From contig CAWAET010000004.1 in the NCBI GenBank assembly GCA_963781065.1, forward strand, positions 434,001-498,000: a stretch of 64,000 bases of DNA, written 5' to 3'. Both the position numbers and the translations under genes were made by a program. This DNA is from CALZJC01 sp963781065 (GTDB lineage: Bacteria; Acidobacteriota; Thermoanaerobaculia; Multivoradales; JAHEKO01). Shown here in pieces: positions 1-13,374 of this stretch. The notes under the pieces are model-generated. The model was not told where the DNA came from. It did no database searches and worked only from the letters and a program-made list of their open reading frames with translations. Every line of letters starts with the position of its first letter. Positions within the stretch are counted from its first letter, which is position 1.

Positions 1-1
1 C

Positions 2-97
2 GAGATGCTCGCCCGGCGGCTCAACGAGCTCGACGAGAAGCTGGTCGGCTGGCACATCCTCTCGGCCGGCTCGCGGCCGACGCCGCCCGGCGGCTAG
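2..97 (+). CDS. C-terminal end of an unidentified protein (5' truncated by window)
   Basis: An open frame enters from the left edge and ends at a TAG at 95-97. The 31 visible residues include a charged stretch (ARRLNELDEKLVGW) and end in a Gly/Pro-rich tail. This is too little to name a family. It converges with mutY, whose stop lies 15 bases further on. The frame is assigned only because it is open to the edge and its codon use matches the neighbourhood. Confidence 0.45.
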   Translation, partial: EMLARRLNELDEKLVGWHILSAGSRPTPPGG

Positions 98-112
98 GCG
101 CAGGCTCCGAGG

Positions 113-1186
113 TCAAGAGGGGGGCGCGGCGCGAGGGTCGCGGGCGCGCTCGGCGGCGCGCAGCAGCTTGCCGTCGAGGCTACCGGTAGGCAGCTCGGCG
201 AGGGCTCCCGGCGCGTGCCAGCCGGCCTCCGGGCCCTCGGCGAGGGTGCCGCCGGCGGTCATCCGGGCGCGCCAGAGCTCGGCCTCGATCCGGCGGTTGG
301 TGATCGCGTGCCTGGCCCCGCCCAGCCGCTCGACCAGACGCCAGCGGCCCCCATAGCGACGTCCCAGCTCGCGCGCCGAGGCTTCGCCCGGCTCGCCCTC
401 GACCCAGGGCAGCTCCCACAGCCCGGCCAGCTGGGCGTCGTCGCCGGAGCGACGGAACATGAGCAGCCGCCCCCGGCGGGAAACCAGGGCCACCACCCGC
501 CGCTGGTGGCGTGGCGGCGGCGCCGGGCGGCGGAACGGGTAGCTCTCCGGCGCCCCCTCGGCGGCGGCCACGCACTCTCCATGCAGGGGGCACGGCTCGC
601 AGCGGGGGGCGCGCGGCCGGCACAAGGTGGCGCCGAGCTCCATCAGCGCCTGGTTGCCGTCGCCGGGCCGGCTCGGGTCGAGCAGCTGGCGCGCGCTCTC
701 CCGCAACCGGCGGCGAACCACGCTCCGCCCGGGGTCGCCCGGCTCGCCGGCCAGCCGGCTGAGCACTCGCACGGCATTGCCGTCGAGAGCCGGCTCGACC
801 TCGCCGAAGGCGATGCTGGCCACCGCGGCGGCGGTGTAGGGGCCGACACCCGGCAGCCGGCGCCACTCAGCGGCGGTGGTCGGCCAACCCGGGCCCGCCG
901 CCTCGAGCAGCCGGGCCGCCGCCAGCAGTTGCCGCGCCCGCCGGTAGTAGCCCAGCCCCGACCAGGCGGCCAGCACGTCGTCATCCGCCGCCGCCGCCAG
1001 GGCGGCGCGGTCGGGAAAGCGCTCGAGAAAGCGCTCGTAGTAGGGGACCGCGGTCTCGACGCGGGTCTGCTGAAGCATGATCTCCGAGACCCAGACCCGG
1101 TAGGGGTCCCGGTCGAGCCGCCAGGGCAGCCGGCGCCGATGGCGATCGAACCAGGCGAGCAGGCGGGCCGCCGCGGATCCCTTCAT
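113..1186 (-). CDS. mutY: A/G-specific adenine DNA glycosylase MutY
   Basis: Removes adenine mispaired with 8-oxoguanine in base excision repair. The N-terminal HhH-GPD fold contains the LQQTRVETAVPYYERF segment with the conserved Glu (about residue 44). The helix-hairpin-helix LPGVGPYTAAAVASIAFG is followed by LDGNAVRVLSR with the catalytic Asp (about 135). Four cysteines spaced C-X6-C-X2-C-X5-C (189, 196, 199, 205) form the 4Fe-4S loop. The last third is a NUDIX-like domain that recognises 8-oxoG. I chose the ATG at 1186, which gives 357 residues starting just before the first helix. A longer frame to 1258 adds 24 low-complexity residues with no family match. The gene stands alone on the minus strand, divergent from sppA. 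Confidence 0.95.
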   Translation of the reverse strand: MKGSAAARLLAWFDRHRRRLPWRLDRDPYRVWVSEIMLQQTRVETAVPYYERFLERFPDRAALAAAADDDVLAAWSGLGYYRRARQLLAAARLLEAAGPGWPTTAAEWRRLPGVGPYTAAAVASIAFGEVEPALDGNAVRVLSRLAGEPGDPGRSVVRRRLRESARQLLDPSRPGDGNQALMELGATLCRPRAPRCEPCPLHGECVAAAEGAPESYPFRRPAPPPRHQRRVVALVSRRGRLLMFRRSGDDAQLAGLWELPWVEGEPGEASARELGRRYGGRWRLVERLGGARHAITNRRIEAELWRARMTAGGTLAEGPEAGWHAPGALAELPTGSLDGKLLRAAERARDPRAAPPS

Positions 1187-1541
1187 GCGTGAGCCAGTCT
1201 GGCAGCCGACCGCCAAAAACGACACCGCCCCGGCCGCGCGAGGCGGTCGGGGCGGCAACGTTCTACGTTCAGAGGAGGATGGTTAGGGGGGGAGACTTTG
1301 TTGTTGGTTGGGGTTTTGGGTTTATCCCCTGGCGAGCAGGGGAAGAGTGGATGTGATGGTTTGGTGAGTAGAGATGCCTGGACGGCGTCTCGTTGTTGGG
1401 TGTGAATGAGTCTGAGGTATCTCCCCGAGATTCCTAATCCGTCTGGCTCCAAATCGAAGCAATCTCCATGCCATAAACCGTCCCGCGGGCGACCACCCCG
1501 ACTGGACGCCCGCCATCACATCTGGGAGAGTCGAGGCCACC
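1187..1541. other. 355-bp intergenic region between divergent mutY and sppA
   Basis: I see no convincing gene here. Around 1235-1257 a GC-rich inverted repeat (CCGCCCCG ... CGGGGCGG, with an inner GCC/GGC) could fold into a stem. Around 1280-1330 the plus strand is unusually rich in G and T (runs of GGGG and TTTT), unlike the surrounding DNA. Promoters for both mutY and sppA should lie here, but no -35/-10 pair is clear enough to call. Confidence 0.4.
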
Positions 1542-3254
1542 ATGAAAGCCCTGATCATCATCTTCCTCGTGCTCGTGCTGCTGGCGATCGGCCTCGCGGT
1601 GGCCGGCGTCCTCTATTTCGCCGACGGCGGCGGCGGTCCGCTGGGCAGGCCCCGGGTGTTGGACATCCGCCTCGACCAGCCGTTGATCGACTACTCGCCG
1701 GTGCCCCAGATTCCGCTGATCGAGCTCGAGCCGCCGCTCAGCCTGGCGACCCTCTACCGAGCGCTCGACCGGGCGCGGCGGGACGATTCGATCCGCGGCG
1801 TCGCGGTCTATGTCCAGTCGGCCCGCTTCGGCCTCGCCAAGGCCCAGGAGTTGCGCCGCCAGCTGGCCGCGGTCTCGGCGGCCGAGAAGTTCGTCGAGTG
1901 CTATCTCGAGACCGCCGGCGAGGGCGGCAACGGCACGCTGGCCTACTACCTGGTGTCGGCCTGCGACCGCGTCGCCCTGTCGCCGGCCGGCCATCTCAAC
2001 CTGCTGGGGCTCTATGCCGACAGCGTTTTTCTGCGCGGCACTCTCGACAAGCTGCGCATCGAGCCGCAGTTTTCGACCGCCGGGGAGTACAAGAACGCCG
2101 GCGAGACGTTTACCGACTACGGTCACTCGCCGGCGGCCCGCGAAGAGCTCGAGGCGGTGCTCGACGACCTCTACGAGCAGATCGTCGCCGCCATCGCCGA
2201 GAGCCGCGACCTGGATGCGGCGACCGTGCGTGGCCTGATCGACCGGGCGCCGATCGATGCCGAGGAGGCCCTGGCGGCGGGCCTGGTCGACACGCTGGGC
2301 TTCCCGGACGAGTTCGAGGCGCGGATCGAAGAGCTGGTGGGAGAGAAGCCGGCCCTGGTCGGGCCGCGCGACTACGCTGGCCGTGGGCCGCGCCACGGCC
2401 GCCGCCTGGCGGTGGTGTTCGCCCAGGGGACCATCGTCCGCGGCAAGGGGGGCGTCGACGCCTGGTCGCAGCAGATCTTCCTCGGTGCCGACGAGGTGAA
2501 GCGGCTGACGCGGCGCCTGGCCGACGACTCGGATATCGCCGCGGTCGTCCTGCGGGTCGACAGTCCGGGCGGCTCGGCGCTGGCCTCCGATCTGATGCTG
2601 CGCGAGATCGAGCGGCTGCAGGAGGCCAAGCCGGTGGTGGTCTCGATGTCCGACCTGGCCGCCTCGGGCGGGTACTACATCGCCGCCAAGGCGGAGAGCA
2701 TCGTCGCCGAGCCGGCCACCCTTACCGGCTCGATCGGCGTGGTTGCCGGCAAGCTGGTCACCCGGCGTTTCGAGGAGGAGCTTCTGGGGCTTACCCACGA
2801 CCCGATCCGGCGCGGCGCCAACGCCGGCATCTTCACCTCGACCGAGCCGTTCTCACCGGCCCAGCAAGCGCGGTTCCAGGAGCTCATCGACCGCACCTAC
2901 GCCCGCTTTATCGGCCATGTCGCCGACGGCCGCGGGATGGAGCCCGAAGCGGTCGACGAGGTGGCCGGCGGCCGCATCTGGACCGGACAGACCGCCGTCG
3001 GTCTGGGGCTCGTCGACGAGGTCGGCGGTCTCGGGCGAGCGCTGGATCTGGCCCGCGCCGCAGCCGGCCTGGACCCGGGCGAGCTCGGCTACGAGTACTT
3101 CCCGAAGCCACAGGGCCTGGCCGACTATCTGCTCGGCAGACAGCGCCTGCGGCTGCCGCTGCGGCTGGCCGACCTGGAACGGCTGCTGACCCCCGAGGCC
3201 CCCGGTCTGCTCGAGCTGCCGGAGAATCTGCGGCGCCTCAACCAGCCGTTCTAG
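1542..3254 (+). CDS. sppA: Signal peptide peptidase SppA, long (67K) type
   Basis: Membrane-anchored S49 serine protease that degrades cleaved signal peptides. One N-terminal membrane anchor (about residues 3-27) is followed by two ClpP-like halves, as in the E. coli-type enzyme; 570 residues is close to that family's usual length. The catalytic Lys is in AGEYKNAGETF (K184) in the first half. The nucleophile is the Ser of DLAASGGYYIAA (S375) in the second half. RVDSPGGSALASD is the conserved strand before it. The ATG at 1542 has a weak purine-rich stretch (GAGG) just upstream. It is the first gene of the plus-strand run leading into dnaA. Confidence 0.95.
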   Translation: MKALIIIFLVLVLLAIGLAVAGVLYFADGGGGPLGRPRVLDIRLDQPLIDYSPVPQIPLIELEPPLSLATLYRALDRARRDDSIRGVAVYVQSARFGLAKAQELRRQLAAVSAAEKFVECYLETAGEGGNGTLAYYLVSACDRVALSPAGHLNLLGLYADSVFLRGTLDKLRIEPQFSTAGEYKNAGETFTDYGHSPAAREELEAVLDDLYEQIVAAIAESRDLDAATVRGLIDRAPIDAEEALAAGLVDTLGFPDEFEARIEELVGEKPALVGPRDYAGRGPRHGRRLAVVFAQGTIVRGKGGVDAWSQQIFLGADEVKRLTRRLADDSDIAAVVLRVDSPGGSALASDLMLREIERLQEAKPVVVSMSDLAASGGYYIAAKAESIVAEPATLTGSIGVVAGKLVTRRFEEELLGLTHDPIRRGANAGIFTSTEPFSPAQQARFQELIDRTYARFIGHVADGRGMEPEAVDEVAGGRIWTGQTAVGLGLVDEVGGLGRALDLARAAAGLDPGELGYEYFPKPQGLADYLLGRQRLRLPLRLADLERLLTPEAPGLLELPENLRRLNQPF

Positions 3255-3408
3255 TGCCCGCCGCTCCCCGCCGGCGGGCCCCGGGGCCGCCGTTGGTGCC
3301 GCCGCACAGGCGCCTATTGGGGCGCGCTTGCGCTCGAAAAACCGACTGCTGTATATTGCTCTGGCTCGGCTGAAAAGGCCCGTTCTCAGAGCCAGGGAAA
3401 TCAACATC

Positions 3409-3429
3409 TTTTCCACAGCCTGTGGAAAA
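3409..3429. promoter_or_regulatory. Palindromic pair of DnaA boxes upstream of dnaA
   Basis: A perfect 10-bp inverted repeat with a one-base centre, TTTTCCACAG / C / CTGTGGAAAA, lies 24 bp before the dnaA start. Each arm contains TTTTCCACA, one mismatch from the DnaA box TTATCCACA. Placement suggests DnaA autoregulation or an accessory origin site; that role is inferred. Confidence 0.7.
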
Positions 3430-3453
3430 CCGCCCGGGAAAGCTGTCGCTAGA

Positions 3454-4731
3454 ATGACCAACACGAGGCTCTGGTCTCAGCTCCAAGAACGCCTGGCCAA
3501 GGAGCTCGATCCCGAGGAGTTTGCGCTCTGGTTCCGGCCGCTCAGGGTGCGCTCCGAGGAACGCGATCGGCTGGTCCTGGTGGCGCCCAACAGCCGTTTC
3601 CTCCACACCCTCGAGGAGAGCTACCGGCCGGCCGTCGACCGGGCGATCGCCGGCATGCACGAGCCGTCGTTCGAGGTCCTCTTCTCGGTCGACGAGCAGG
3701 TTCGCGAGATCACCTCGCCGCAGCTCAACCCGCGCTACCAATTCGACAGCTTCGTCGTCGGCAGCTCCAACCAGTTCGCCCACGCCGCCTGCCGCGCGGT
3801 GGCCGAGAACCCTTCGCGCAGCTACAACCCGCTGTTTCTCTACGGCGGCGTCGGCCTCGGCAAGACCCACCTGATGCAGGCCATCGGCCATCACATCCGG
3901 CTCAAGCACCGCTATCTCGAAGTGATGTACCTGCCGGCCGAGCAGTTCGTCAACGAGCTCATCAGCTCGCTGCGCTTCAACCGCATGCCGGACTTCCGCG
4001 AGCGCTACCGCAACATCGACGTGCTCCTGGTCGACGACATCCAGTTCCTGGCCAACAAGGAGCGCACCCAGGAGGAGTTCTTCCACACCTTCAACACGCT
4101 CTACACCAGCCAGAAGCAGATCATCCTCTCGTCCGACGCCTCGCCGCGGCAGATCCCGCGGCTCGAAGAGCGGCTGCGCAGCCGTTTCGAGTGGGGGCTG
4201 ATCGCCGACATCCAGGCGCCGGACCTGGAGACCAAGGTGGCGATCCTCCGGCGCAAGGCGGAGACGGAGCGGACACGACTACCGGACGACGTCGCCCTGT
4301 TCATCGCCCACCAGGTCAAGTCCAACATCCGCGAGCTCGAAGGCATGCTGATCCGGGTGCTGGCCTTCTCGTCGCTCACCGGCCGGCCGCTGTCTCTCGA
4401 GCTCGCCAAAGAGACGCTCAAGGACATCCTGCCGGCCGAGGGCAGGCGGGTGACGGCGCCGGAGATCGTCAAGAAGGTGGCCCAGGAGTACGGTCTCAAG
4501 GTCAGCGAGATCAAGAGCCGGAACAACTCCAAGCAGATCGTCTTCCCGCGCCAGGTCGCCATGTACCTCTGCAAGCAGCTGACCGACCTCTCCTACCCGG
4601 AGATCGGCAAGCACTTCAACGACAAACACCATTCCACCGTGATGCACTCGGTCGACAAGATCGACAAGCTGCAGCGCGAGGACACCGACCTGCGCCGGAT
4701 GATCCAGGGAATGGTCCGCCACTTCTCCTGA
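3454..4731 (+). CDS. dnaA: Chromosomal replication initiator protein DnaA
   Basis: AAA+ initiator that binds DnaA boxes and melts the origin. Domain I (LWSQLQERLAKELDPEEFALW) is followed by a short linker. The AAA+ core has Walker A (YGGVGLGKTHL), Walker B (VLLVDDIQFLANKERTQEEF) and the sensor/arginine region (LRSRFEWGL). Domain IV has the DnaA signature YPEIGKHFNDKHHSTVMHS, where NDKHHSTV replaces the more usual GGRDHTTV. The ATG at 3454 gives 425 residues beginning MTNTRLWSQL. A longer frame from 3328 would translate the DnaA-box palindrome and is rejected. It is followed by the 307-bp oriC and dnaN. Confidence 0.97.
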   Translation: MTNTRLWSQLQERLAKELDPEEFALWFRPLRVRSEERDRLVLVAPNSRFLHTLEESYRPAVDRAIAGMHEPSFEVLFSVDEQVREITSPQLNPRYQFDSFVVGSSNQFAHAACRAVAENPSRSYNPLFLYGGVGLGKTHLMQAIGHHIRLKHRYLEVMYLPAEQFVNELISSLRFNRMPDFRERYRNIDVLLVDDIQFLANKERTQEEFFHTFNTLYTSQKQIILSSDASPRQIPRLEERLRSRFEWGLIADIQAPDLETKVAILRRKAETERTRLPDDVALFIAHQVKSNIRELEGMLIRVLAFSSLTGRPLSLELAKETLKDILPAEGRRVTAPEIVKKVAQEYGLKVSEIKSRNNSKQIVFPRQVAMYLCKQLTDLSYPEIGKHFNDKHHSTVMHSVDKIDKLQREDTDLRRMIQGMVRHFS

Positions 4732-5038
4732 CCGCCACCGGCCCTGGTGGGCCAGAACCGGGAAGTCTCCTGATCCGGGAATCCACAGGTCGGCCTCGAC
4801 GGCTGCGGATTGCCTGGCGATCCCGGCCGTCAGGCTGTGCAAAACGCCGAGTGGGGCCGCTCCGTATCCACAGGCGTCCGGAGCCTATCCACAGGAGAAC
4901 CGCAGAGCGTTCGACAGGCGTCGGGCCGACAAGACCCCCGCCACGAGCCATCACTTGCCGGTTTTGCGCTTCTGCACAGGCCCCTACTACTACTACCCCT
5001 ATGCTATATTGACCCTCTTCCTAGCCGGAGTAGCCTTG
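4732..5038. other. oriC: Origin of chromosomal replication (oriC), dnaA-dnaN intergenic
   Basis: The spacer holds a cluster of DnaA-box-like 9-mers: GAATCCACA (4779-4787), TGTGCAAAA (4836-4844, reverse), GTATCCACA (4864-4872), CTATCCACA (4885-4893) and TTCTGCACA (4970-4978). The two best boxes are 21 bp apart, two helical turns. The last box is followed directly by a GC cluster (GGCCCC), then CTA repeats and the AT-richer TATGCTATATTGA (5000-5012). The order box, GC-rich, DnaA-trio, AT-rich matches the basal unwinding system described for B. subtilis oriC. Location between dnaA and dnaN supports the call. Confidence 0.85.
4984..4995 (+). promoter_or_regulatory. DnaA-trio array of the origin unwinding element
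   Basis: Four tandem CTA triplets on this strand correspond to 3'-GAT-5' repeats on the other, the DnaA-trio consensus for assembling DnaA on single-stranded DNA. The array sits 5 bases after the last DnaA-like box and before the AT-rich stretch, with the expected polarity towards dnaN. Confidence 0.7.
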
Positions 5039-6133
5039 ATGAAAATTCGTCTCAACAGATCAGAGTTCCTCAACGAGCTTGCCCCCATGCAGGGAATCGT
5101 CGAGCGCCGAACCACCATTCCGGTGCTGTCGCATCTGCTGCTCCAGAGCGGTGACAGCCGGCTCGCGCTGGCAGCCACGGACCTCGACGTCTCGCTGACC
5201 TCCTGGTGCAGCGCCGAGGTCGATGGCGAGGGCGGGATCGCGGTCCAGGCGCGCAAGTTCCTCGAGATCATCCGCGCCGTCGTCGGTGAAGAGGTGGTGC
5301 TGGAGCTGACCGGAGAGAACCGGCTCAAGATCAGCGCCGGCAGCTCGCGCTTCACCATCAACGGCCTGCCGGCGGACGACTTCCCGACCCTGCCCGTGGT
5401 CGACGACGAGGCGGCGGTGTCGCTGCCTTTCGCCAACTTCAAGCACATGGTCGGCAAGGTCATCTTTGCCGTCTCCACCGAGGAGTCGCGTTTTCAGCTC
5501 AACGGCGCCCTGGTCAAGCTCAAGCCCGGTGGTCTGGAGATGGTGGCCACCGACGGTCATCGGCTGGCGCTGGTCGAGAACGCCCTCGAAGGGGCGGAGG
5601 ATGCCCCGGGCGTCCTGGTGCCGCGCAAGGCGCTGCTCGAGCTGCAGCGATTCGAGGGCGACGGCACGCTGGAATTCCGGCGCAGCGAGCATCATCTCTC
5701 CTTCCGGCTGGGCCGCCGCGATCTGATCTGCCGCATCCTCGAGGGCACCTTCCCCGACTACGAGCGAGTCATCGCCAAGGACAACGACAAGGTCGCGATC
5801 TTCGATCGCAAGCTGCTTGCCGAGGTGGTCCAGCGGGTCGCCCTGCTGACCGGTGACCGGGCGCGCGCGGTGCGGCTCGAGTTCGACAACGGCGCCACCC
5901 TCTCGGCCGCGAACCCGGATCTGGGCGAAGCCAGCGAGGCGGTGGACTGCGAGTTCGACGGTGACGGCCTGAGCCTCGGAATCAACCCCGACTATCTGAG
6001 CCACTTTCTGAGCGCCGTCGAGACCGAAAAGGTCCGGCTCGAGCTCAAGGACGAGAACACCCAGGCCGTGGGCCTGCCGGTTGATGGTGATGATGCGCGC
6101 TACTTATGCGTCATCATGCCCATGCGCGTCTAG
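5039..6133 (+). CDS. dnaN: DNA polymerase III beta sliding clamp
   Basis: Ring-shaped processivity clamp. The 364 residues form the usual three-domain protein, starting MKIRLNRSEFLNEL and ending CVIMPMRV, close to the C-terminal MPMRL common to the family. ATDLDVSLT, LPADDFPTLP, FEGTFPDYERV-like (LEGTFPDYERVI) and ATDGHRLALVE are recognisable clamp segments. I chose the ATG at 5039. The frame stays open to 4955, but that extension translates the DnaA box and DnaA-trios (PYYYYP), so it is not protein. The stop at 6131-6133 lies inside the left arm of a long hairpin. Confidence 0.97.
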   Translation: MKIRLNRSEFLNELAPMQGIVERRTTIPVLSHLLLQSGDSRLALAATDLDVSLTSWCSAEVDGEGGIAVQARKFLEIIRAVVGEEVVLELTGENRLKISAGSSRFTINGLPADDFPTLPVVDDEAAVSLPFANFKHMVGKVIFAVSTEESRFQLNGALVKLKPGGLEMVATDGHRLALVENALEGAEDAPGVLVPRKALLELQRFEGDGTLEFRRSEHHLSFRLGRRDLICRILEGTFPDYERVIAKDNDKVAIFDRKLLAEVVQRVALLTGDRARAVRLEFDNGATLSAANPDLGEASEAVDCEFDGDGLSLGINPDYLSHFLSAVETEKVRLELKDENTQAVGLPVDGDDARYLCVIMPMRV

Positions 6134-6255
6134 GCGGCGTAGGCACCTGAATCTGCGGGACCTCACTCTTTCGGGCATCCTCGACGTACTTCCAGTACGC
6201 CTGCGGTGCCCTCGGTCGTTCGATCCCACATCTTCAGGCGCCTACGCCGCCTAGA
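6129..6255. repeat. Long hairpin element between dnaN and recF
   Basis: Two 23-bp arms (6129-6151 and 6233-6255) are inverted copies with a single mismatch. Inside them a second, imperfect stem (GGGCA ... TGCCC) is capped by a perfect CGTACT-TCC-AGTACG hairpin at 6185-6199. The left arm overlaps the dnaN stop codon, and recF starts 38 bp after the right arm. The nested architecture resembles a REP/BIME-like palindromic element, or a terminator/attenuator between clamp and recF. There is no T-run, so intrinsic termination is not obvious. Confidence 0.75.
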
Positions 6256-6293
6256 GAGAATCAGCCAACCGGCCGATCCGGCCGTATCGCGTC

Positions 6294-7358
6294 GTGATCG
6301 AGCGCTTCAGCTGTCGCGACTTCCGGAACCTGGGGCCGCTCGAGTGGCGGCCTGGCGCCGGGCCGCAGGTTGTTGTCGGCGACAACGGCGCCGGCAAGAC
6401 CAGCCTGCTCGAGGCGCTCTATCTGCTGGCCACCAGCCGCAGCTTCCGGGGCGCCCGGCCGGTGGAGTGCTGTCGTCGCGGGGCCGAGGCGTTCTTTCTC
6501 GAAGCCGAGGTCGCCGCCGAGCGTCGCGCCCGGCTGGCGGTGGGCTGGAGCGCCGAGAGCGGTCTCGAGCGGCGCCTCAACGACAAGACGGCGACCCTGG
6601 CCGATCATCTGGCGGTACAGCCGGTGGTCGCCTGGACCGCCGCCGATGCCGAGTTGTTGGATGGCCCGCCGGAGTTGCGGCGGCGGCTTCTGGACCAGGG
6701 CGTGGTGGTCGAGCGGCCGGGGTCGCTGGCGGTGCTGGCGCGCTACCGGCAGGCTCTGGAGCAGAAGCGCCGGCTGCTGGCCGAGGGCCATGCCGGCCTG
6801 GGTCCATGGAACGAGCTGCTGGCGTCCGCCGCGAGCGAGTTGATCGCCCTGCGCCGCGATTACGCGGCGCGTCTGGGCAGGGGCCTGGCGGCGGTGCTCG
6901 AGGACGGCGACCTCGAGCTCGGCAGCGTCGAGCTGGTCTACCGGCCGTCGGTCGACCCGGGCGACGGCGGCACCGCGGCGGTCCTGGCGCGGCTCGAGGA
7001 GGCGAGCGCCGGCGAGCGGCGCCAGCGGCGGCCGCTGATCGGGCCGCACCGAGACGATCTCGAGGTGCTGTGGCAGGGCCGCGGGCTGCGGCGGGCCGCC
7101 TCGGCGGGCGAGAAGAAGCTGCTCGGTCTCGCTCTTACGGCCGCCCGGGGGCGGATCCTGGAAGGTGTCGGCCGGCTTCCCCTCTATCTGCTCGACGACG
7201 CTGACGGAGACCTCGATCGGCGCCGGCTGAGGGTCGCCTGGGGCCTGTTCTCGGGGGCGCCGCAGCTGGTGGCCACCTCGCACCGGCCGGAGGCCTGGGA
7301 GGAGGTCGCGGGGGCGGTGACCGGGCGGCTCGAGAACGGTCTTCTGACCGCTGTCTGA
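6294..7358 (+). CDS. recF: DNA replication/repair protein RecF
   Basis: SMC-like ATPase that loads RecA at gaps together with RecO and RecR. Starts at GTG 6294 (IERFSCRDFRNLGPLEW, the typical RecF N-terminus). Walker A is GDNGAGKTSLLEA (about residues 29-41). The signature SAGEKKLLGLALTAARG lies near the C-terminus. The Walker B region LPLYLLDDADGDLDRRRL departs from the common DDVxSELD. The 354-residue length is normal. It lies in the conserved dnaA-dnaN-recF-gyrB order, separated from dnaN by the long hairpin. Confidence 0.95.
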   Translation: MIERFSCRDFRNLGPLEWRPGAGPQVVVGDNGAGKTSLLEALYLLATSRSFRGARPVECCRRGAEAFFLEAEVAAERRARLAVGWSAESGLERRLNDKTATLADHLAVQPVVAWTAADAELLDGPPELRRRLLDQGVVVERPGSLAVLARYRQALEQKRRLLAEGHAGLGPWNELLASAASELIALRRDYAARLGRGLAAVLEDGDLELGSVELVYRPSVDPGDGGTAAVLARLEEASAGERRQRRPLIGPHRDDLEVLWQGRGLRRAASAGEKKLLGLALTAARGRILEGVGRLPLYLLDDADGDLDRRRLRVAWGLFSGAPQLVATSHRPEAWEEVAGAVTGRLENGLLTAV

Positions 7359-7420
7359 GGGACGCCGCAAGGACCCTGCAAGGCGTGTCTAAGTATAAGA
7401 ATCAAAAGTGACTTAGACCC

Positions 7421-7448
7421 TTGCGAAAACACCCGATCGTGATATAGT
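7421..7448 (+). promoter_or_regulatory. Probable sigma70-type promoter for gyrB
   Basis: TTGCGA (7421-7426) and TATAGT (7443-7448) are separated by 16 bp, in a locally AT-richer stretch of the recF-gyrB spacer and about 140 bp before the gyrB start. It is the clearest -35/-10 pair in the window; function is inferred from sequence only. Confidence 0.5.
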
Positions 7449-7590
7449 TTGGAGGTTCGGAGAGACCCTCTCCCAGGGGGCTCTTTCCGCCGCCCTGCAA
7501 GCAGCGGAGCGGTCGTGTCGAGTGCCCGTCCAAGGGCGCTCGGAAGCGGCGATCGAGCCCGAAAAAAGGCCCGACAAAAGGGGGTAGAGC

Positions 7591-10014
<2,424 letters not shown>

Positions 10015-10100
10015 GGGTGGCCGTACCGCCGAACCCCAACCGCGTCCCGGAGCCGGTGCCGCCGGCCGGATGACGCCAGACCGACCCGAGCTTTCCTCCT

Positions 10101-12623
<2,523 letters not shown>

Positions 12624-12720
12624 CCGCCGCGGTTTCCCGATGGCCGCAACCCGGACGGGGCTTCGGCGGGGCGCTGCCCGCCGGTGAACGCGGCGGCCGC
12701 GGCGCCGTAACAGGAAGGTC

Positions 12721-13305
12721 ATGCCAGAGTCGATGTCCGAGGAGGAGGGAACGCCCGAAGCCCCGCCCGGAGCCGAGCTCTACCGGGTCGCCTGGGTGTT
12801 CTACCTGGTCCTGGCGGTCGGCGGCGCCCTGTGGCTGGGGGTCCGCCGCGGGACGATCGGCCTGGATCTTTTTCTCGACACCTCCGGCTGGTGGCTCGAC
12901 CTGGGCCTCGGCCTGGCCGCCGGCTGCCTGCTGCTCGCCGTCTGGCAGCTCGGCCTGCGCCTGCTGCCCTCGGCCGGCGCGCTCGAGCGCAAGCTGGCCG
13001 AGATGCTCGCCGGCGTCGAAATGACCGAAGCGATCGCCCTGGCCCTGCTCTCCGGCTTCGCCGAGGAGTTGTTCTTTCGCGGCGCCGTCCAGGGCGCCTG
13101 GGGCTGGCCCCTGGCCACCGTGCTCTTCGCCCTTCTCCACGTCGGCCCCGGCGCCGCTTTCCGCGTCTGGCCGGTCTTTGCCGCCCTCGCCGGCCTCCTC
13201 TTCGCCGGCCTGATGCTCTGGCGCGGCAACCTCCTCGCCCCGGTGCTCGCCCACGCCCTGGTCAACGCCGTCAACCTGGGACGCCTGGCGCGCCGGGCGC
13301 CGTAG
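12721..13305 (+). CDS. CPBP-family intramembrane metalloprotease
   Basis: Small (194 residue) polytopic membrane protein of the CAAX protease/bacteriocin-processing (Abi, CPBP) family. The catalytic motifs are present in order: FAEELFFRGAV (EExxxR), LFALLHVG (FxxxH) and LAHALVNAVN (HxxxN-type). Four or more hydrophobic segments surround them. The ATG at 12721 has an AGGAAGG ribosome site. The gene lies 97 bp after gyrA and before the M20 peptidase; no linked substrate is evident, so its target is unknown. Confidence 0.85.
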   Translation: MPESMSEEEGTPEAPPGAELYRVAWVFYLVLAVGGALWLGVRRGTIGLDLFLDTSGWWLDLGLGLAAGCLLLAVWQLGLRLLPSAGALERKLAEMLAGVEMTEAIALALLSGFAEELFFRGAVQGAWGWPLATVLFALLHVGPGAAFRVWPVFAALAGLLFAGLMLWRGNLLAPVLAHALVNAVNLGRLARRAP

Positions 13306-13374
13306 CGCGGGCCGCGCCGCCGCCGCCCCTCTGGTAGAGTGGCCGGCCCGGCAACAGGGAGGAACAGGAGCCAG

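Noticed and set aside
1406..3373. A 655-codon plus-strand frame overlapping sppA
   Set aside because: Arg/Pro/Ala-rich shadow; the frame beginning at 1542 has the S49 catalytic Ser and Lys.
4955..5038. N-terminal extension of DnaN by 28 residues
   Set aside because: It would translate the last DnaA box and the DnaA-trios, and the clamp family starts at MKIRL-like residues.
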